DNA of 64,000 nt from Plotosus lineatus (GCA_024760905.1 CM045733.1:28652501-28716500); one strand, 5' to 3'. Counted from the stretch's first letter, positions 44,661 through 56,626 are shown. Translations and numbers: made by a program. The notes: a model not told the origin generated them from the letters alone.

Positions 44661-44724
44661 AGATAATTCAGCAGGGCATTGTGGATAAAATAGCCAAATA
44701 CTCTATGTACAAATATAAATATTT

Positions 44725-44777
44725 GATAAGATAAGATAAGATACAGCTTTATTAATCTCACAATGGAGAAATTCACT
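44725..44777 (-). mobile_element. Rex1 3' tail scrap
   Basis: GATAAGATAAGATAAGATACAGC.. followed by TTTATTAATCTCACAATGGAGAAATTCAC is the antisense of the Rex1 3' terminus and GATAA tail. Only about 50 bp remain. Confidence 0.8.
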
Positions 44778-46080
44778 TTTGTCACTATTCTTTAATTTTC
44801 TTTATTGAAACTTGATCTTAATCTCATTCTTATTTGTATGGATCAACTGTGTGTACAATTTCCTCCGTGATCAATAAAGTATTCTCATTCTGATTTCTCT
44901 GCCTGAGATGTGGAACCTTATACTGTCATGGATTATTCAACAATATGATCTAGGTGAACTCTGGAACTGTTAGATGTTGAATAGAACAGGGTGTACAGAA
45001 CTTGTTTTTAACTAATGTAAGAATACTACATTAACCATACCCATGCAACCTCAAATTGTGCTCAGGATTCAAATTCAGTCTCTCATATATGAATTTGTAT
45101 ACAATACATACTGTATGTATAATATAGTGCAATTTCATTGCATTTAAGCATTTGCTTATGTCTGTCTGTATCTAATGGCATCTGCTAGTAAGCCTGAAAA
45201 ACAAAACAAACAAACACACAGGCAAACAAACAAACAAATAACAATCAAATTATTACACAATCTCCACTGCCTGAATATCAAACTTATAAAATGGTTCCAT
45301 TTTTTTCACTTTCCTTCTTTCATTCTTTCTTACTTACTTTTCACGATTTATTCCACTTACATCATTAACCTCTGGAGCAGAAATTTGAGATAATTTACAA
45401 CAGAAGGAATGTTAACATATAAATTTTAAATATTTCGTGTCACTAATCTTCTAATAATCATTACTTCACATTCAGTGAGCAAAATTTTCCAGATGAAACA
45501 CGAAAATCTGAAACACGTATGTTTACATCTCTCCTATAGAACAGTCTGAAAATGAAAACAAACTTTCTTTGTGTTTTTAAGGCTTGCACAATATTGCTGT
45601 GACCACATAACATGCTCACTTTTGTTCATCCTCCCTATCTTGAACAATGCTGGCTGCATGGAGCTTCAAGGACCATTGCTCTTAAAAAGTATTTCTCAAA
45701 AATATGAATATGTCTTTTTATTTCATAAACCTTTTAATATTTTATTGATTCACAGTCTGAACTTAATACTAATTAGGGTTCCATGGAGGCTGGTGCCCAT
45801 ATCAGCCAACTCTGGCCACAGGCAAAGTACACTCTGGACAGCTCAAAAAACCATCACAGGACAGAAAAATGCTAATAGCTCTAGAGGAAAGTCAGGGGTT
45901 GTTATTTTAAATACCTTCACCATAGACCCTGAGAGATATGGCTGACCTTTGATAACCCAATTAGTTGCAGTGGGGGAACAGCAGTGGCAATCCATTGATC
46001 ATGGGGCTTGAACTCGAAATTTGGTCTTAGTAATCCAGCACCCTACCACCAGGAAACCACTGCACCCAAATATTTTATAT
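44778..46080. other. non-coding, mostly unassigned
   Basis: AT-rich. Near 45,770-45,850, GGCTGGTGCCCATATCAGCC..AAGTACACTCTGGACAG resembles the SINE 3' domain. Near 45,995-46,075, GGGGCTTGAACTCGAAATTTGG..CACCCTACCACC resembles the repeat at 62,255-62,445. No gene seen. Confidence 0.5.
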
Positions 46081-46505
46081 CTTTATGCAGCTCACTCTCA
46101 AATGTATTTGCACCAGAATGCAGCAGTATAGCTTGCTTTCAACCTTACCAAGTTTGTACCACCACGCCACTGCTATGCTCTCACCACTTTCTTCCTGTAC
46201 ATGCCCACATTAAATTTAAAACATTAACACTTCCCTACAGAGTCAAAAATGGACCTGCACCTTCCTACCTCAAATCACTTATCATACACACTGCATTGCA
46301 TTATCTCCAATTCTCCAGCACTGGTGCTCTATTATGTTCCATCAAGGTACACAGAAAATATGCATCTTCTGTTTAGTGACACAGAGCTGGTGAAGTGAAC
46401 TTGCCTTGGAGGTCCAGAAAGCTGAATCAGTGGGTGTCTTCAAACTATGGCTGAAAATATAGCGTTTTAAGGGCATGTTGATTAGCAATATAGAATACAT
46501 ATAAT
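46080..46505 (+). mobile_element. L2-like LINE, ORF2 C-terminal remnant
   Basis: The plus frame 46,008-46,376 contains HHFLPVHAHIKFKTLTLPYRVKNGPAPSYLKSL, close to the LHWLPVKARIDFKILLLTYKALNGLAPSYL block of L2-type proteins. It is followed in another frame by ESVGVFKLWLKI, like the terminal SFKTRLKTHLF segment. Only the 3' end is present. Confidence 0.65.
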
Positions 46506-46509
46506 ATTG

Positions 46510-47404
46510 AGAGTAAACAAAAGTGCAGGGAGACACAGTGTAAGATGAAATTAGTGGTGTCAAAGGCCAAATAGAGGGCAGATGATGACTTGTATGCTAG
46601 GTTGGACAGTAAGGAGGGAGAAAATGATTAATACAGGTTGGCACAGCAGAGAAATCGAGATGGGAAGGGCATGCAGCAAGTAAGAGTGATTAAGGACAGA
46701 GAGGGAAATGCATTGACTAATGACAGAAGTGTGCTGGGAAGATTGAAAGAGTACTTTGAAGAGCTGATGAATTAGGAAAATGAAAGAGAAAAAGAGTGGA
46801 AGAGGTGACCGTTGAGGACCAGGAATTAGCAAACATTAGTAAGGGCGACGTGAGGATGGCATTGAAGAGATGAAGAGCGGAAAAGCAGTTGGTCCTGATG
46901 ACATACCTGTAGAGGTGTGGAAGTGTCTGGGAGAGGTAGCAGTAGATTTTCTGACAAGAACATTCAACAAGGTCTTAGAAAGTGAGCAGATGCCAGAGGA
47001 ATGGAGGAGAAGTGTGCTGGTGCCCATTTTTAAGAACAGGGGAGATGTGTAGAGTTGTGGCAACTACAAAGGGATGAAGCTGATGAGCCATACGATGAAA
47101 TTATGGGATAGAATAGTGGAAGCTAGACTAAGGGCAGAGGTCAGCATTTGTGAACAACAATTTGGTTTCATGGTAAGAAAGAGCACCACAGATGCAGTGT
47201 TTGCTTTGAGGATGTTAATAGAGAAGTACAGAGAAGGTCAGAGGGAACAGCATTGTGCCTTTGTGGATCTGGATCTAGAGAAAGCATATGATACAATGCG
47301 AAGTGAGGAACTGTGGTATTGTATAAGGACGTCTGGAGTGGCAGCAAAATATGTTAGAGTGGTGCAGGACATGCGTGAGTGATGTAAGACAGTGGTGAGG
47401 TGTG
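46510..47404 (+). mobile_element. RTE-like LINE, internal RT fragment (copy g)
   Basis: It runs from the linker (CAGGGAGACACAGTGTAAG) to RT motif A and beyond: 46,870-47,052 (MKSGKAVGPDDIPVEVW) and 47,074-47,382 (QFGFMVRKSTTDAVF, FVDLDLEKAYD with a duplicated Asp-Leu, RTSGVAAKYVRVVQDM). It stops at 47,404 where gypsy B gag begins. Both ends are cut. Confidence 0.85.
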
Positions 47405-47589
47405 ATGAGACAGCAACGCTTGAAGAGCTGATCTCCTTGGCTACGAGGCTGTACAGCCGGCTAAGAGAGAGAGACAGATCCCGGGAAGAGTGGGTTAGTT
47501 TCATCTTCCCACCCCTGAGCACCCCTGTCAGGCCCAATGCTGCCTCAACTTGAACTTCCTCACATTTCTCCCCTGGGAAAGGAGAAGGA

Positions 47590-48230
47590 TCCCATGAGCC
47601 AATGCAGCTGGGCCGCACCAGGCTGACAGCGGAGGAAAGACATCGGCAGCTGACTAATCATCTCTGCATTTACTGCACAGAAAAGAGGCATTACCTCGCC
47701 CAGTGCCAAGTGCGGCCAGGTCCGAGAGTCAGGAGAGGAACGGGGCGAGAGAACCCTCCAAGATGCCTGGGAAGCACCTGCAGGTGCAAGGTACGCTGCA
47801 CTTTGCACAACATACCCACGCATTCAGCATATTCATCGACTCAGGGGCCAACCCTATTCTCATTGACTCGAGGGTGGTTGAGCTCCAAGACCAAACCGTA
47901 TACAAACTTGAAACCCTGAAAGAGGTAGTAGCCATTGACAGCCGACTCATAGCTCGTGTCACTCACAAGACGAAGCCTGTCAAGCTCAGTCTGTCCAGTA
48001 ATCACCACAAGTATTTGGAGCTGTTTGTCCTCTCTGCCCTTCTCACTCCCCTGGTGTTGGGGTGGCCATGTCTGCAGACTCACAACCCCCACATTGAGTG
48101 GCGCACGCTATCCAGACACAGCTGGAGTGATTACTGCCCTCAACACTGCCGACTGGCGGCTGGACCCCCCATGTTTCACAACCCCCGGTTGAGCTGGGAG
48201 ATATGGACTTGACTGGCGTCCTGAAAGAAT
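47590..48230 (+). pseudogene. gypsy B zinc knuckle and protease
   Basis: Frame 47,602-47,919 has [14 protein letters not shown], an intact Cys-Cys-His-Cys knuckle for RNA binding. Frame 47,703-48,212 has [18 protein letters not shown] (protease DSG) and SSNHHKYLELFVL.. [20 protein letters not shown], the protease-RT spacer. A frameshift separates them. Confidence 0.82.
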
Positions 48231-48379
48231 ACCACAACTTGAAAGAGGCATTCAGTACGGACCGTGCCTGTTCACTACCGCTGCACCGACCATACGATTG
48301 CACCATCAAATTTCTCCCAGGTTCCACGCTCCCTTCTCAGTAACTCTATAATCTCTCGAATCCTGAGAAGGAAGCCATA

Positions 48380-49580
48380 TAAACTTACATAACCTCATCA
48401 CTGGCTGCAGGTCTGATCCAGCCCTCATCGTCCCCGGTAGGCACCGGGTTTATCTTTGTGGAGAAGATAGACAAAACCCTGAGACCCTGCATTGATTAAA
48501 CACGCCTGAACACCATCACTGTAAAGAATAAGTACCCCCTCCCTCTCATAGACTCGACCTTCACACCTCTCCACAATACAGCCATTTTTTCTAAGCTGGA
48601 CCTCAGGAATGCCTACCACTTAGTCCTGATTCAGGAGGGGGACGAGTGAAAAATGACTTTTAACAAACCGCTGGGTCACTTCGAGTATCTGGTCATGCCA
48701 TTTGGTCTAACCAATGCCCCGGCGGTTTTACAAGCCTTGGTCAATGATGTGCTCAGGGACATGAACTGCTTCGTGCTCATTTACCTGGACGACATCTTGA
48801 TCTCCAAGGTCCATGACGAGCAATACCATCATGTGAGTATAGTTCTAATGAAGCTCCTAAAAAAACTATTATTTGTCAAAGCTGAGAAGTACGAGTTCCA
48901 TGTCTCCTCAGTCTCTTTCCTAGGGTACATCATGGAAAAGGGGTGGATAAGACCAGATCCGACGAAGGTGAAGGCGGTGGCGGAGTGGCCAGCTCCGGGA
49001 ACGCAGAAAAAAGCTGCAGAGGTTCCTGGGATTCGCCAACTTCTATCGGAGTTTCATACGGAACTATAGCCGCTTAGCAGCCCCCCTCAGACAGCTGACA
49101 TCGCCCAAAGCACCCTTCAAGTGGTCCCCTAGTGCGCAGGCGTCATTTGACAGGCTGAAGTCTAAATTCGTCAACGCACCCGTACTGAGCCATCCAGACC
49201 CCTCGCTGCAGTTCGTGGTGGAGGTGGATGCCTTGGACTCGCAGATGGGGCGGTCCTCTCCAACTGCTCCCAGACAGATCAAAAATTGCACCCGTGCGCT
49301 TTCTTCTCCCATCGCTTTTCCCTGGCGGAACGAAACTATGGCGTGGGGAACTGTGAGCTGCTGTTGACGGTGGTCTTAGCACTCTAAGAGTGGTGGCACT
49401 GGTTCAAAGGGGCAGCCCACCCCTTCATGGTCTGGACCCACCTCAAGAACCTGTCATACCTTTGTATGGCCAAGAGGTAGAACTCCGGTCAGGCATGATA
49501 GTGCTTCTACCTGGGCAAATTCAACTTTACTTCCCCGGCTCCCAGAACATGAAACCTGATGCTCTCTCCAGGTAGTTCGC
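48380..49580 (+). pseudogene. gypsy B reverse transcriptase and RNase H
   Basis: RT blocks in broken frames: [19 protein letters not shown] codons near 48,590-48,640, a TGA replacing Trp at about 48,648, then frame 48,653-49,069 with [16 protein letters not shown] and [10 protein letters not shown] (catalytic YLDD intact), [10 protein letters not shown]. RNase H codons at 49,320-49,575 ([33 protein letters not shown]). Confidence 0.82.
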
Positions 49581-49749
49581 CCCAGGGGAAGACCACAGAC
49601 ACCATCCTGCCTACCTCCTGCATAATTGGAAGTGCTCAATAGGAGGTTGAATGCCTAGTTCAGAATGCCCTGAACCAGAGCCCATCAGGTGCCCCTAGGT
49701 CAGTTATATGTTCCCCCGCCAGCCAGAACCCCAGTGCTCCAGTGGAGTC

Positions 49750-50780
49750 ACTCACCTAAATTGACCTGCAACCCCTGAGTCCACCGAACCCTCTTTCTCC
49801 TCCAACAACTTTTCTGGTGGCCGACCATAATAGCCGACACTAGGGAGTTTGTTGGAGCTTGAGCCACCTGTGCCCAGAGCAAGTCCTCCCATTGTGCACC
49901 CTCGGGCCTCCTTCAACCTTTGCACATACATCATTTCCCCTGGTCACACATTGCTGTTGACTTCATCAGTGGGTTACCCCTGTCTGAGGGCAACACAGTC
50001 ATCCTGACAGAATACACCATTTCTCTAAGTCGGTCCACTTCGTCACTCTACTCAAGCTCCCCTCAGGCATGGAAACAGCTGGACTGCTGGTACAACACGT
50101 GACCCACCTCCATGGAATCCACAGGATGTCGTTTCGGACTGGTGCCGCCAGTTTGAATCGAGAGTCTGGAAGGCATTCTGCAACACCCTGGGAGTCTCTT
50201 GCAGTCTGACCATCGGCTACCACCCTCCATCGAACGGGCAGGCAGAGCAAACAAATCAGAGCCTTGAATCCTCCCTGCACTGTGTCGCCACCCACCTCCC
50301 AGCCTCCTGGTCCACACACCTCCCGTGGATTGAATACTTGCATATACTAGTATCCCTGGTCTGTGTAGCCACAGGTATGTCCCCCTTAATGGTGATCAAC
50401 GGGTTCCAGCCTCCCCTGTTCCCCAGCCAGGAGGTCGAAGTGGGAGTCCCATCCATCCAGGCACACTTTCTCAGAGCACGCCAGGTCTGGAAAGAAGCTA
50501 GTGCTGCCCTGGAACGATCCGTGGCCTGGAACTAGAGGATTGTCGATCGCCACCGGACCCTGGCACCGCCCTACACAGTCAGGCAACAGGTTTGGCTCTC
50601 CTCCAGGGACCTGCCCCTGCAGATAGACTCCAGGAAGTTGGCTCCCAGATACATTGGGCCATATGTCATTGAATGTATCATAAAGCCCAGTGCTGTCTGA
50701 CTCAAGCTCCCAGCTACACTCAAAGTGCACCCAGTGTTCCATGTATCCCTGGTCTAGCCCATGGTGGAAAGCCCCTTCCA
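49750..50780 (+). pseudogene. gypsy B integrase
   Basis: [20 protein letters not shown] (first Asp) at 49,940-50,010, then a frameshift, a degraded [15 protein letters not shown] second-Asp region at about 50,130, and [16 protein letters not shown] (Glu) at about 50,235. It ends with [28 protein letters not shown] and HPVFHVSLV near 50,735, followed by a stop. No chromodomain follows because a deletion joins this point to the LTR. Confidence 0.75.
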
Positions 50781-50814
50781 CCCCCTACTGACCCCACCAC
50801 CACCCCCCTTTTCC

Positions 50815-51032
50815 CTGTGATTTCTCTGGCTCCTAGTTCTCAGCTTCGTGCTCAACCAGTTCCCGCTCCGAAGTCCTCCTTTGTAATTTTGGCTTTTGTG
50901 TTTCCCCTCGCCTTCATGGTGACTACGATTCTCTGTACTCTAGTGCCTGCTCTGTGTACAATAAAACTCATCTGTATCATCATACTTGGTCTCCTGCATC
51001 TTTGGGTCTGACTGAAAGCTCCTGGAGTCACA
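50815..51032 (+). repeat. gypsy B 3' LTR, first half missing
   Basis: Aligns with the second half of the solo LTR at 28,850-29,267: CTAGTTCTCAGCTTCGTGCTC, ACCAGTTCCC, GTACAATAAAAC (polyadenylation signal), GGTCTCCTGCATCTTTGGG and an end near GGAGTCACA. The first roughly 190 bp, with the TG start and TATA box, are deleted. Confidence 0.82.
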
Positions 51033-51126
51033 ACATGCTTGCTAAAAGAGTGAGTATTATGTATATGCCTGACTACAGCCCTGTACAGATGAAAAGGGAA
51101 AAGCCAAGGAGAATGCTATCTGAGGG

Positions 51127-53030
51127 ATGACTTACTTGAGTGAGTTCTCTTCGCTCCCAGTGGAACATAGGGCCTCAACAGTAGCTCCCCACTTGCGGTC
51201 TCTGGCTTTTTTCTTGGCTGCCTCCCACGTCATGCCAATGGTCTTTAGTTCGGCAACACCGGTCCTTTGCCAGGTTTGTGCTTGGCATGCGATACTTGAA
51301 GGTTCCTTCCTCAGTGTGTGGCCAACCCATTGCCATTTCCTTCTTCGGATCTGGAAGTCCATTTCCTCTTGGTTTGCCATTGACCACAGTTCCATGTTTG
51401 GCACTCTGTCAAACCACTTCCCACGCAGGATCTGCCCGAGGCAATTGTTGATGAACGTCTGAATCTTCTTGTAGCTGCTGTGGATAACTCTCCATGTTTC
51501 CGAGCCATGGATGAGAACTGATTCGACATTTGAACTGAAGATGCGGCGTTTGGTGCGAGTTGAAATTGCAGTGGCCCTCCACACCGGCCGAAGGATGACA
51601 AAGGCTTGCCGCGCTTTCTTGATTAGGGCCTGATTGTCTTCGTCGGTCCCCCCTGTCTGGCTGATCTTACTGCCCAGGTAGACGAACTCTTGTAGATCTT
51701 CTGTTGCTGTTCCTTCAGTGGTGATGGGGTCTTCTTGTCTATTATTGCTGTGCAATACTTTTGTCTTTTCCTGGCTGATCTTTAGTCCGACTCACAACGA
51801 GGCTTTGCTCTGGGTGCCTACCTTCTCTTACATGTTTTGTCACGTCTTACATGTCTCTAGGTGGTGGTCTGACCTATGTCAGCTCCTCTCTTGACTCAGA
51901 CATCTTGTAGGGAGCTCCTTCAGTGCTGGTGGACTGCAATGTGGTCAATCTGGTGTTCTGTCTGATGGTCAGGTGACACCCAGGTGGCTTTGTAACAATG
52001 TCGGGTGGGGAAGAGTGTGCCTCCAATCGTGAGCTGGTTCGCAGCACAAAAGTCGGCAAAGAGCTGACCATTCTCATTCACCCACCCCCCCCCCCCAGGC
52101 CATTATTTCCCATCTCTTTTTACCTGCCGGTGATGTCACTTCCCACCTTGGCATTAACATCTCCCATGAGGATCAGGGTATCTCTGCTGGGAATCTTGTC
52201 CATGACCGCCTGTAGCTGGATGTAAAAGGCATCTTTGTCCTCTTCTTCTGCATTATTTGTCGGAGCATAGCACACAACCACGGACACTCTCTGGAACCTG
52301 GATTCAAATCTAGCTGTCATGATGTGGTCAGACACAGGCTCCCATGCCAGCAGGCTTCTGGCAGCCCCCGTGGACAACAGCAGTGCCACTCCAGCTTCAT
52401 GGAGATCATCCTCGTTGTCTTTGCCTGAGTAGACCAACGTTTCTCCTGGCTGCAGTTAGGTCTCCCCAAAAGAGTTCCATCTGGCTTCGCACATGCCGAG
52501 TAGTGTGAGGTGGTACTGGTTCATCTCCTTCACTGATTGCATGCACCTCCCTGTCTCCCAGAGTATCCTCACATTCCATGTTCTAATCAGGATGGGTTTC
52601 TTCTGTGAGAACAACTTTGGCCTTTTCATCAAGGGTATCCTCGGCGAAGAAGGGTCGGCGGCCCTGCAGCCTCCTGATGGGTTTGGCTGCAGCGTGTCAT
52701 CAGTCTCCAGATCGGAGCCCTAGTTCTTCCAAGGATGGCATAAGTGTTTTGTATACTGTTGTTGGTTTCCGTACAAAGCTTGTTTTCCGTGAATAGGATG
52801 TTAACCTACAGCACAACCCCCAACCTGGAGGTCCAGGGGAACATTGAATTCAGAGGAGCCTGACTCCGAGATGGATTGTCTACCATGTCTGACAAGCTCA
52901 ATCTACCTGGGGGGAGTGCACTTCATCTGGTCTCTTCCTTTCGACCTGTGTGACATGGATGACCTTACCAGGAGACGAATCTCCCATCACCATAGCTCTT
53001 GGGGTCATCAAGACATGCAAGCCCCCCAAC
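51127..53030 (-). mobile_element. LINE-B copy 1 (endonuclease-type LINE), internally deleted
   Basis: Minus strand from 5': UTR with GCACAACCCCCAACCTGGAGG (antisense, near 52,810), endonuclease (52,120-52,437: VVVCYAPTNNAEEEDKD, TLILMGDVNAKVGSDITGR; continuing in broken frames to about 51,880), then a jump at about 51,780-51,880 to the post-RT C-terminal region (51,132-51,755). The whole RT is absent. Clade is uncertain (RTE-X- or jockey-like). Confidence 0.75.
51132..51755 (-). pseudogene. LINE-B ORF2 C-terminal region (copy 1)
   Basis: 207 open codons: EFVYLGSKISQTGGTDEDNQALIKKARQAF, LRPVWRATAISTRTKRRIF, SVLIHGSETW, INNCLGQILRGKW, then QEEMDFQIRRRKWQWVGHTLRKEPSSIACQA and the terminal EALCSTGSEEN. 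This is the thumb and basic tail after the RT. No RT catalytic box is in this copy. Confidence 0.8.
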
Positions 53031-53039
53031 CATGACAAG

Positions 53040-53943
53040 GTGGCACTCACTGGGGAGTATCTGAGGGATAACAGACATTAAATTAATTTTAAATATTTTT
53101 GTCATTTCTGATTGGTGTAAAGCCATGAAGAAATTCTTGGTATTCCTCTACAAACTGATTTATTCATAAATGACATTGAATAAATTGAACGATTATTACT
53201 TAGTTAGCATGCTCCAATGTACCTTCTCATAGATATCGTCTAAGAGAGATTGGTGACACCCCCTTTTTCGGACTGCTCGACCTGTTCATCATATTGATTC
53301 GTTGGCAGCATTGCAACCCAAATCTAACTACATTTTATTTAACTCTCTCATTATTTCTGCCATGGTAAACCACATCTGAGAGTGAGTCGCAATGACTAAG
53401 AGAGCGATGCAATATTCATCCACCCAACAGTGCTGTCAGTAAAGTGTAAAGTATTTATCAGATTCGATATCTAAGTTCCTCCTCTACAACTCCTACATGA
53501 GAAAGCTATCAAAAAAAAAAAAAAAAAATGTTGTCTACTTTTGGGACTGGAAGCATGTTTCTTGCAAAAAGCCAATGAAATCATGCTTTTTTGGGGAGGG
53601 GGAGTCTAATTCTGAATATAAAATATATCTTTTCAAGATCAATTTTATTTCAATTTCAGAAATATATTTATTTTAAAATTTAAATTCCATTATTTTACAG
53701 AATTTTTATAGAATAACTCAGAAACAGAATTCGCTAGGAAAAGCATGCCACACCTCTGTTAAACTCACACTTCGTATGATGCACGTTAAAATATTTGAAT
53801 GTGTAAGAAATCTACAGTAGAATTTGACAGTGGATAGTACTTCAATTAAAATTGCTGACAAACACTCACAGTTTACCATTTGTTACTTGTAGCTGGTCTC
53901 ATTATCAGTGTCACATTTTAAAATGGAAAAAGAAACCATAAAG
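53040..53943. other. non-coding AT-rich sequence, no gene seen
   Basis: Contains an A run at 53,512-53,528 and otherwise unremarkable AT-rich sequence. No coding signal or repeat family recognised. Confidence 0.55.
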
Positions 53944-53955
53944 TCTCATTTTAGT

Positions 53956-53984
53956 TTCTTCTTCTTCTTCTTCTTCTTCTTCTT
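53956..53984 (+). repeat. (TTC)n tract, LINE 3' tail
   Basis: About nine TTC units, the antisense of the GAA-rich 3' tail of copy i. Confidence 0.92.
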
Positions 53985-55516
53985 TTCCTTTTGGCTGTTC
54001 AATTCAGGGTTGCCACAGCAAATCATCTGCCTCCATCTCACCCTGTCCTCTGCATCTTCTTCTTTTATGCCAACAACCTTCATGTCCTCCTTCACCACAA
54101 CCATAAATCTCTTCTTTGGTCTTCCTCTAGGCCTCTTGCCTGGTAGTTCCAACCTCAGCATACTACTACAAAAATATTCACTATCCCTGCTCTGTGCATG
54201 TCCAAACCGTTTCAATCTAGCCTCTCTGACATTGTCTCCAAAAATTCTTACATGTGCTGTCCCTCTAATGAGCTCATTCATGATCATATCCATCCTCGTT
54301 ACTCCCAAAGAGTACCTCAACATTTTAATCTCCAGCTACCTCCAGCTCTGCCTCCTGTTGTTTCCTCAGTGCCACTGTTTCTAAACCATACAACATTGCT
54401 GGCTCTATCACCGTCTTGTACACTTTTCCTTTCATTCTTGCTGATACCTTCCTATCATACATCACAGCAGAGACTTTTCTCCAACCATTCCAACCTGCCT
54501 GCACACGCTTCTTCACCTCTTTTCCACACTCTCCATTGCTCTGGATTGTTGAGCCTAGGTACTTAAAATACTCCACTTTCTTTATCTCTTCTCCCTTTAA
54601 CCTCACCATTCCTCTTCGGTCCTTCTCGTCCACACACATGTATTCTGTCTTACTGAGGCTAACCGTCATTCGACTCCTTTCCAGGGAATACCTCCACCTC
54701 TCTAGATTTTCCTGCACTTGTTCTCTGCTTTCACTACATATCACAATGTCATAGGCAAACCTCATAGTCCATGGAGATCCTTGTCTAACCTCATCTGTCA
54801 GCCTGTCCATCACCATAGCAAACAAGAAAAGCTCAGAGCTGATCCTTGATGCAGTCCCGCCTCCACCTTGAATTATTTGGTCACACCGACAGCACATTTC
54901 ACCACTGTCTTACATCACTCATGCATGTCTTGCACCACTCTAACATATGTTGCTGCCATTCCAGACGTCCTCATACAATACCATAGTTCCTCACTTCCCA
55001 CTCTATCTATCACATCACGCTGTCTAACACTCTTTTCACTTCTAGAGCATTCCTGACCAACCCCTCCTTTAAGATGACCCCTACTCCATTTCTCTTCCCA
55101 TCCGAACCATGATAAAACAGCTTAAACCCTGTTCCGAAGTTTTTCGCTTTGTTACCTTTCCACCTGGTCTCCTGAACACACACCTTTTTCTGTCATAGTT
55201 CCAACATTCAAAGTCCCTACTCTCAGTCCTAGACTCATGCCTCTCCTCTTCTCTCTCCACCCACGGACACGTTTCCCGCCTCTCCTTCTTTGACCAACAG
55301 AAGTCTGATTTCCACCAGTGCCCTGTTGGTTAACAGCACTGATGGCTGTCGTTGTTAACCCGGGCCTCGACCGATCTGGTATAGAGATAATTTGTGATTT
55401 GCATATTTGATCTGACTCAGGTTTTACGTTGGATGCCCTTCCTGACACAACTCTCTGCATTTATCCAGGCTTGGGACAGGCATCAGTGAGAGCACTGCGC
55501 CCCCCCTGTTGGCTGC
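53961..55516 (-). mobile_element. RTE-like LINE, internally deleted, with 17-bp target duplication (copy i)
   Basis: On the minus strand it starts at GCAGCCAAC (55,516), has the 5' UTR and N-terminus (55,152-55,460: RASNVKPESD, LRVGTLNVGTM), then the start of the endonuclease up to VKRVL near 55,020. It jumps there to the RT just before EELWYCMRTSG and continues to the end (54,325-54,897, 53,946-54,323) with a GAA-rich tail. The catalytic box reads FAYD. TCTCATTTTAGTTTCTT at 53,944-53,960 and 55,520-55,536 is an exact 17-bp target duplication. Confidence 0.9.
54325..54897 (-). pseudogene. RTE-like RT end (copy i), catalytic box changed
   Basis: Residues about 27-190 are LFAMVMDRLTDEVRQGSPWTM, RFAYDIVICSESREQVQENLERW and FKYLGSTIQSNGECGKEV. 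The first Asp of the FADD box is Tyr. The motif B region just upstream is shifted out of frame. Confidence 0.8.
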
Positions 55517-56626
55517 ATTTCTCATTTTAGTTTCTTTGTTTCTATATATTTTTGAATGTGATATAAAGAACACAGTCTTTCACAGCACAGCTCATGGGAA
55601 AATACTACTACTACAAGTCTTCTTTGTGCTTAGGTAGCAGATAAGGCCTCAACTAGAGCCCTGCATTTAAATTGGTCAGCTGAAACACGTTCCAAATGGC
55701 CCCATGACCAATCCTTATCCTTTATCTCACTCTAATCTGTTCTCCTCCTAGTCTCCTTGGGGCAGCCTCGATTTCTTCAGCTGTCCTATTGTGGATAGGG
55801 CTATTTTCTGCTGGCAAAGCACATGTTCTATCCATCCCCAACGTCTTCATTTAACTTGTGTTGAGATGGTTTGGGTTCTGTTGTTCGGTGGGGTTTTTCA
55901 TTAGTGATTGTATTTGGCCAGTAGATGCGTAGAATGCATTTAAGGCATGTGTTCTGGAAAACTTCAAGTTTATTTTTGATGGTTTTGGTCATCTACCATG
56001 ACTCTGATCCATAATGGAGGATGCTAATCCCATTTGATTAAAAAAAAAAAAAAAAAAAAATCGCTCTTCAGGCAAATGTTCCTTGGGTTTCATGTGCTCC
56101 TTACTGAGGTGAAGGCCTGGCTGGCTTTTGCAAGTTGAGCTCGGATCGCCACCTCCCCATCTCCTGTGTTTGATATTTTGAAGCCAAGATAGCTGAAATC
56201 ATTTACTTCCTCGATCTCATCCCCGTTCAGTTCGATGCTGTCTTCGACTCGGGCATTCCTTTTCTTCTTGGTGCTGACTTTCAAACCAAGGTTTCCAGCT
56301 GTTTATGCCATGGCATCTGTCCATTCCTGCATGTCTTGGTGGCAGTCTGACAGCAGGGCAATATTATCAGCAAAGTCTAGATCTTCGAGTGTTGTTGCTA
56401 CCATTGTCATGGTCCATTTGATTCCTCCCCTCTCTTTATATGTGGAATTCTTCATAATTCAGTCCATGGCCAGGATGAAGAGGAACGGCAATGTGATGCA
56501 GCTCTACTTCACGTTTGATGCTGTCAAATGCCTTTCCAAGTAAATGAAATTGATGTACAGCAGTGTGTTCCATTCATTGCTCTGTTATAGAACCTGGGGC
56601 AGAGTAAAGATGTGCTCTGAGCAGGA

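Larger units (their letters stand above)
47405..51032 (+). mobile_element. Ty3/gypsy element B, 5' end missing, internal stops
   Basis: Plus-strand order: gag end (ATLEELISLATRLYSRL), zinc knuckle, protease, RT, RNase H, integrase and a truncated 3' LTR. The first part of gag and the 5' LTR are absent at the junction with RTE-like copy g. It is a close relative of gypsy A by protein motifs. Many stops throughout show an old copy. Confidence 0.9.
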
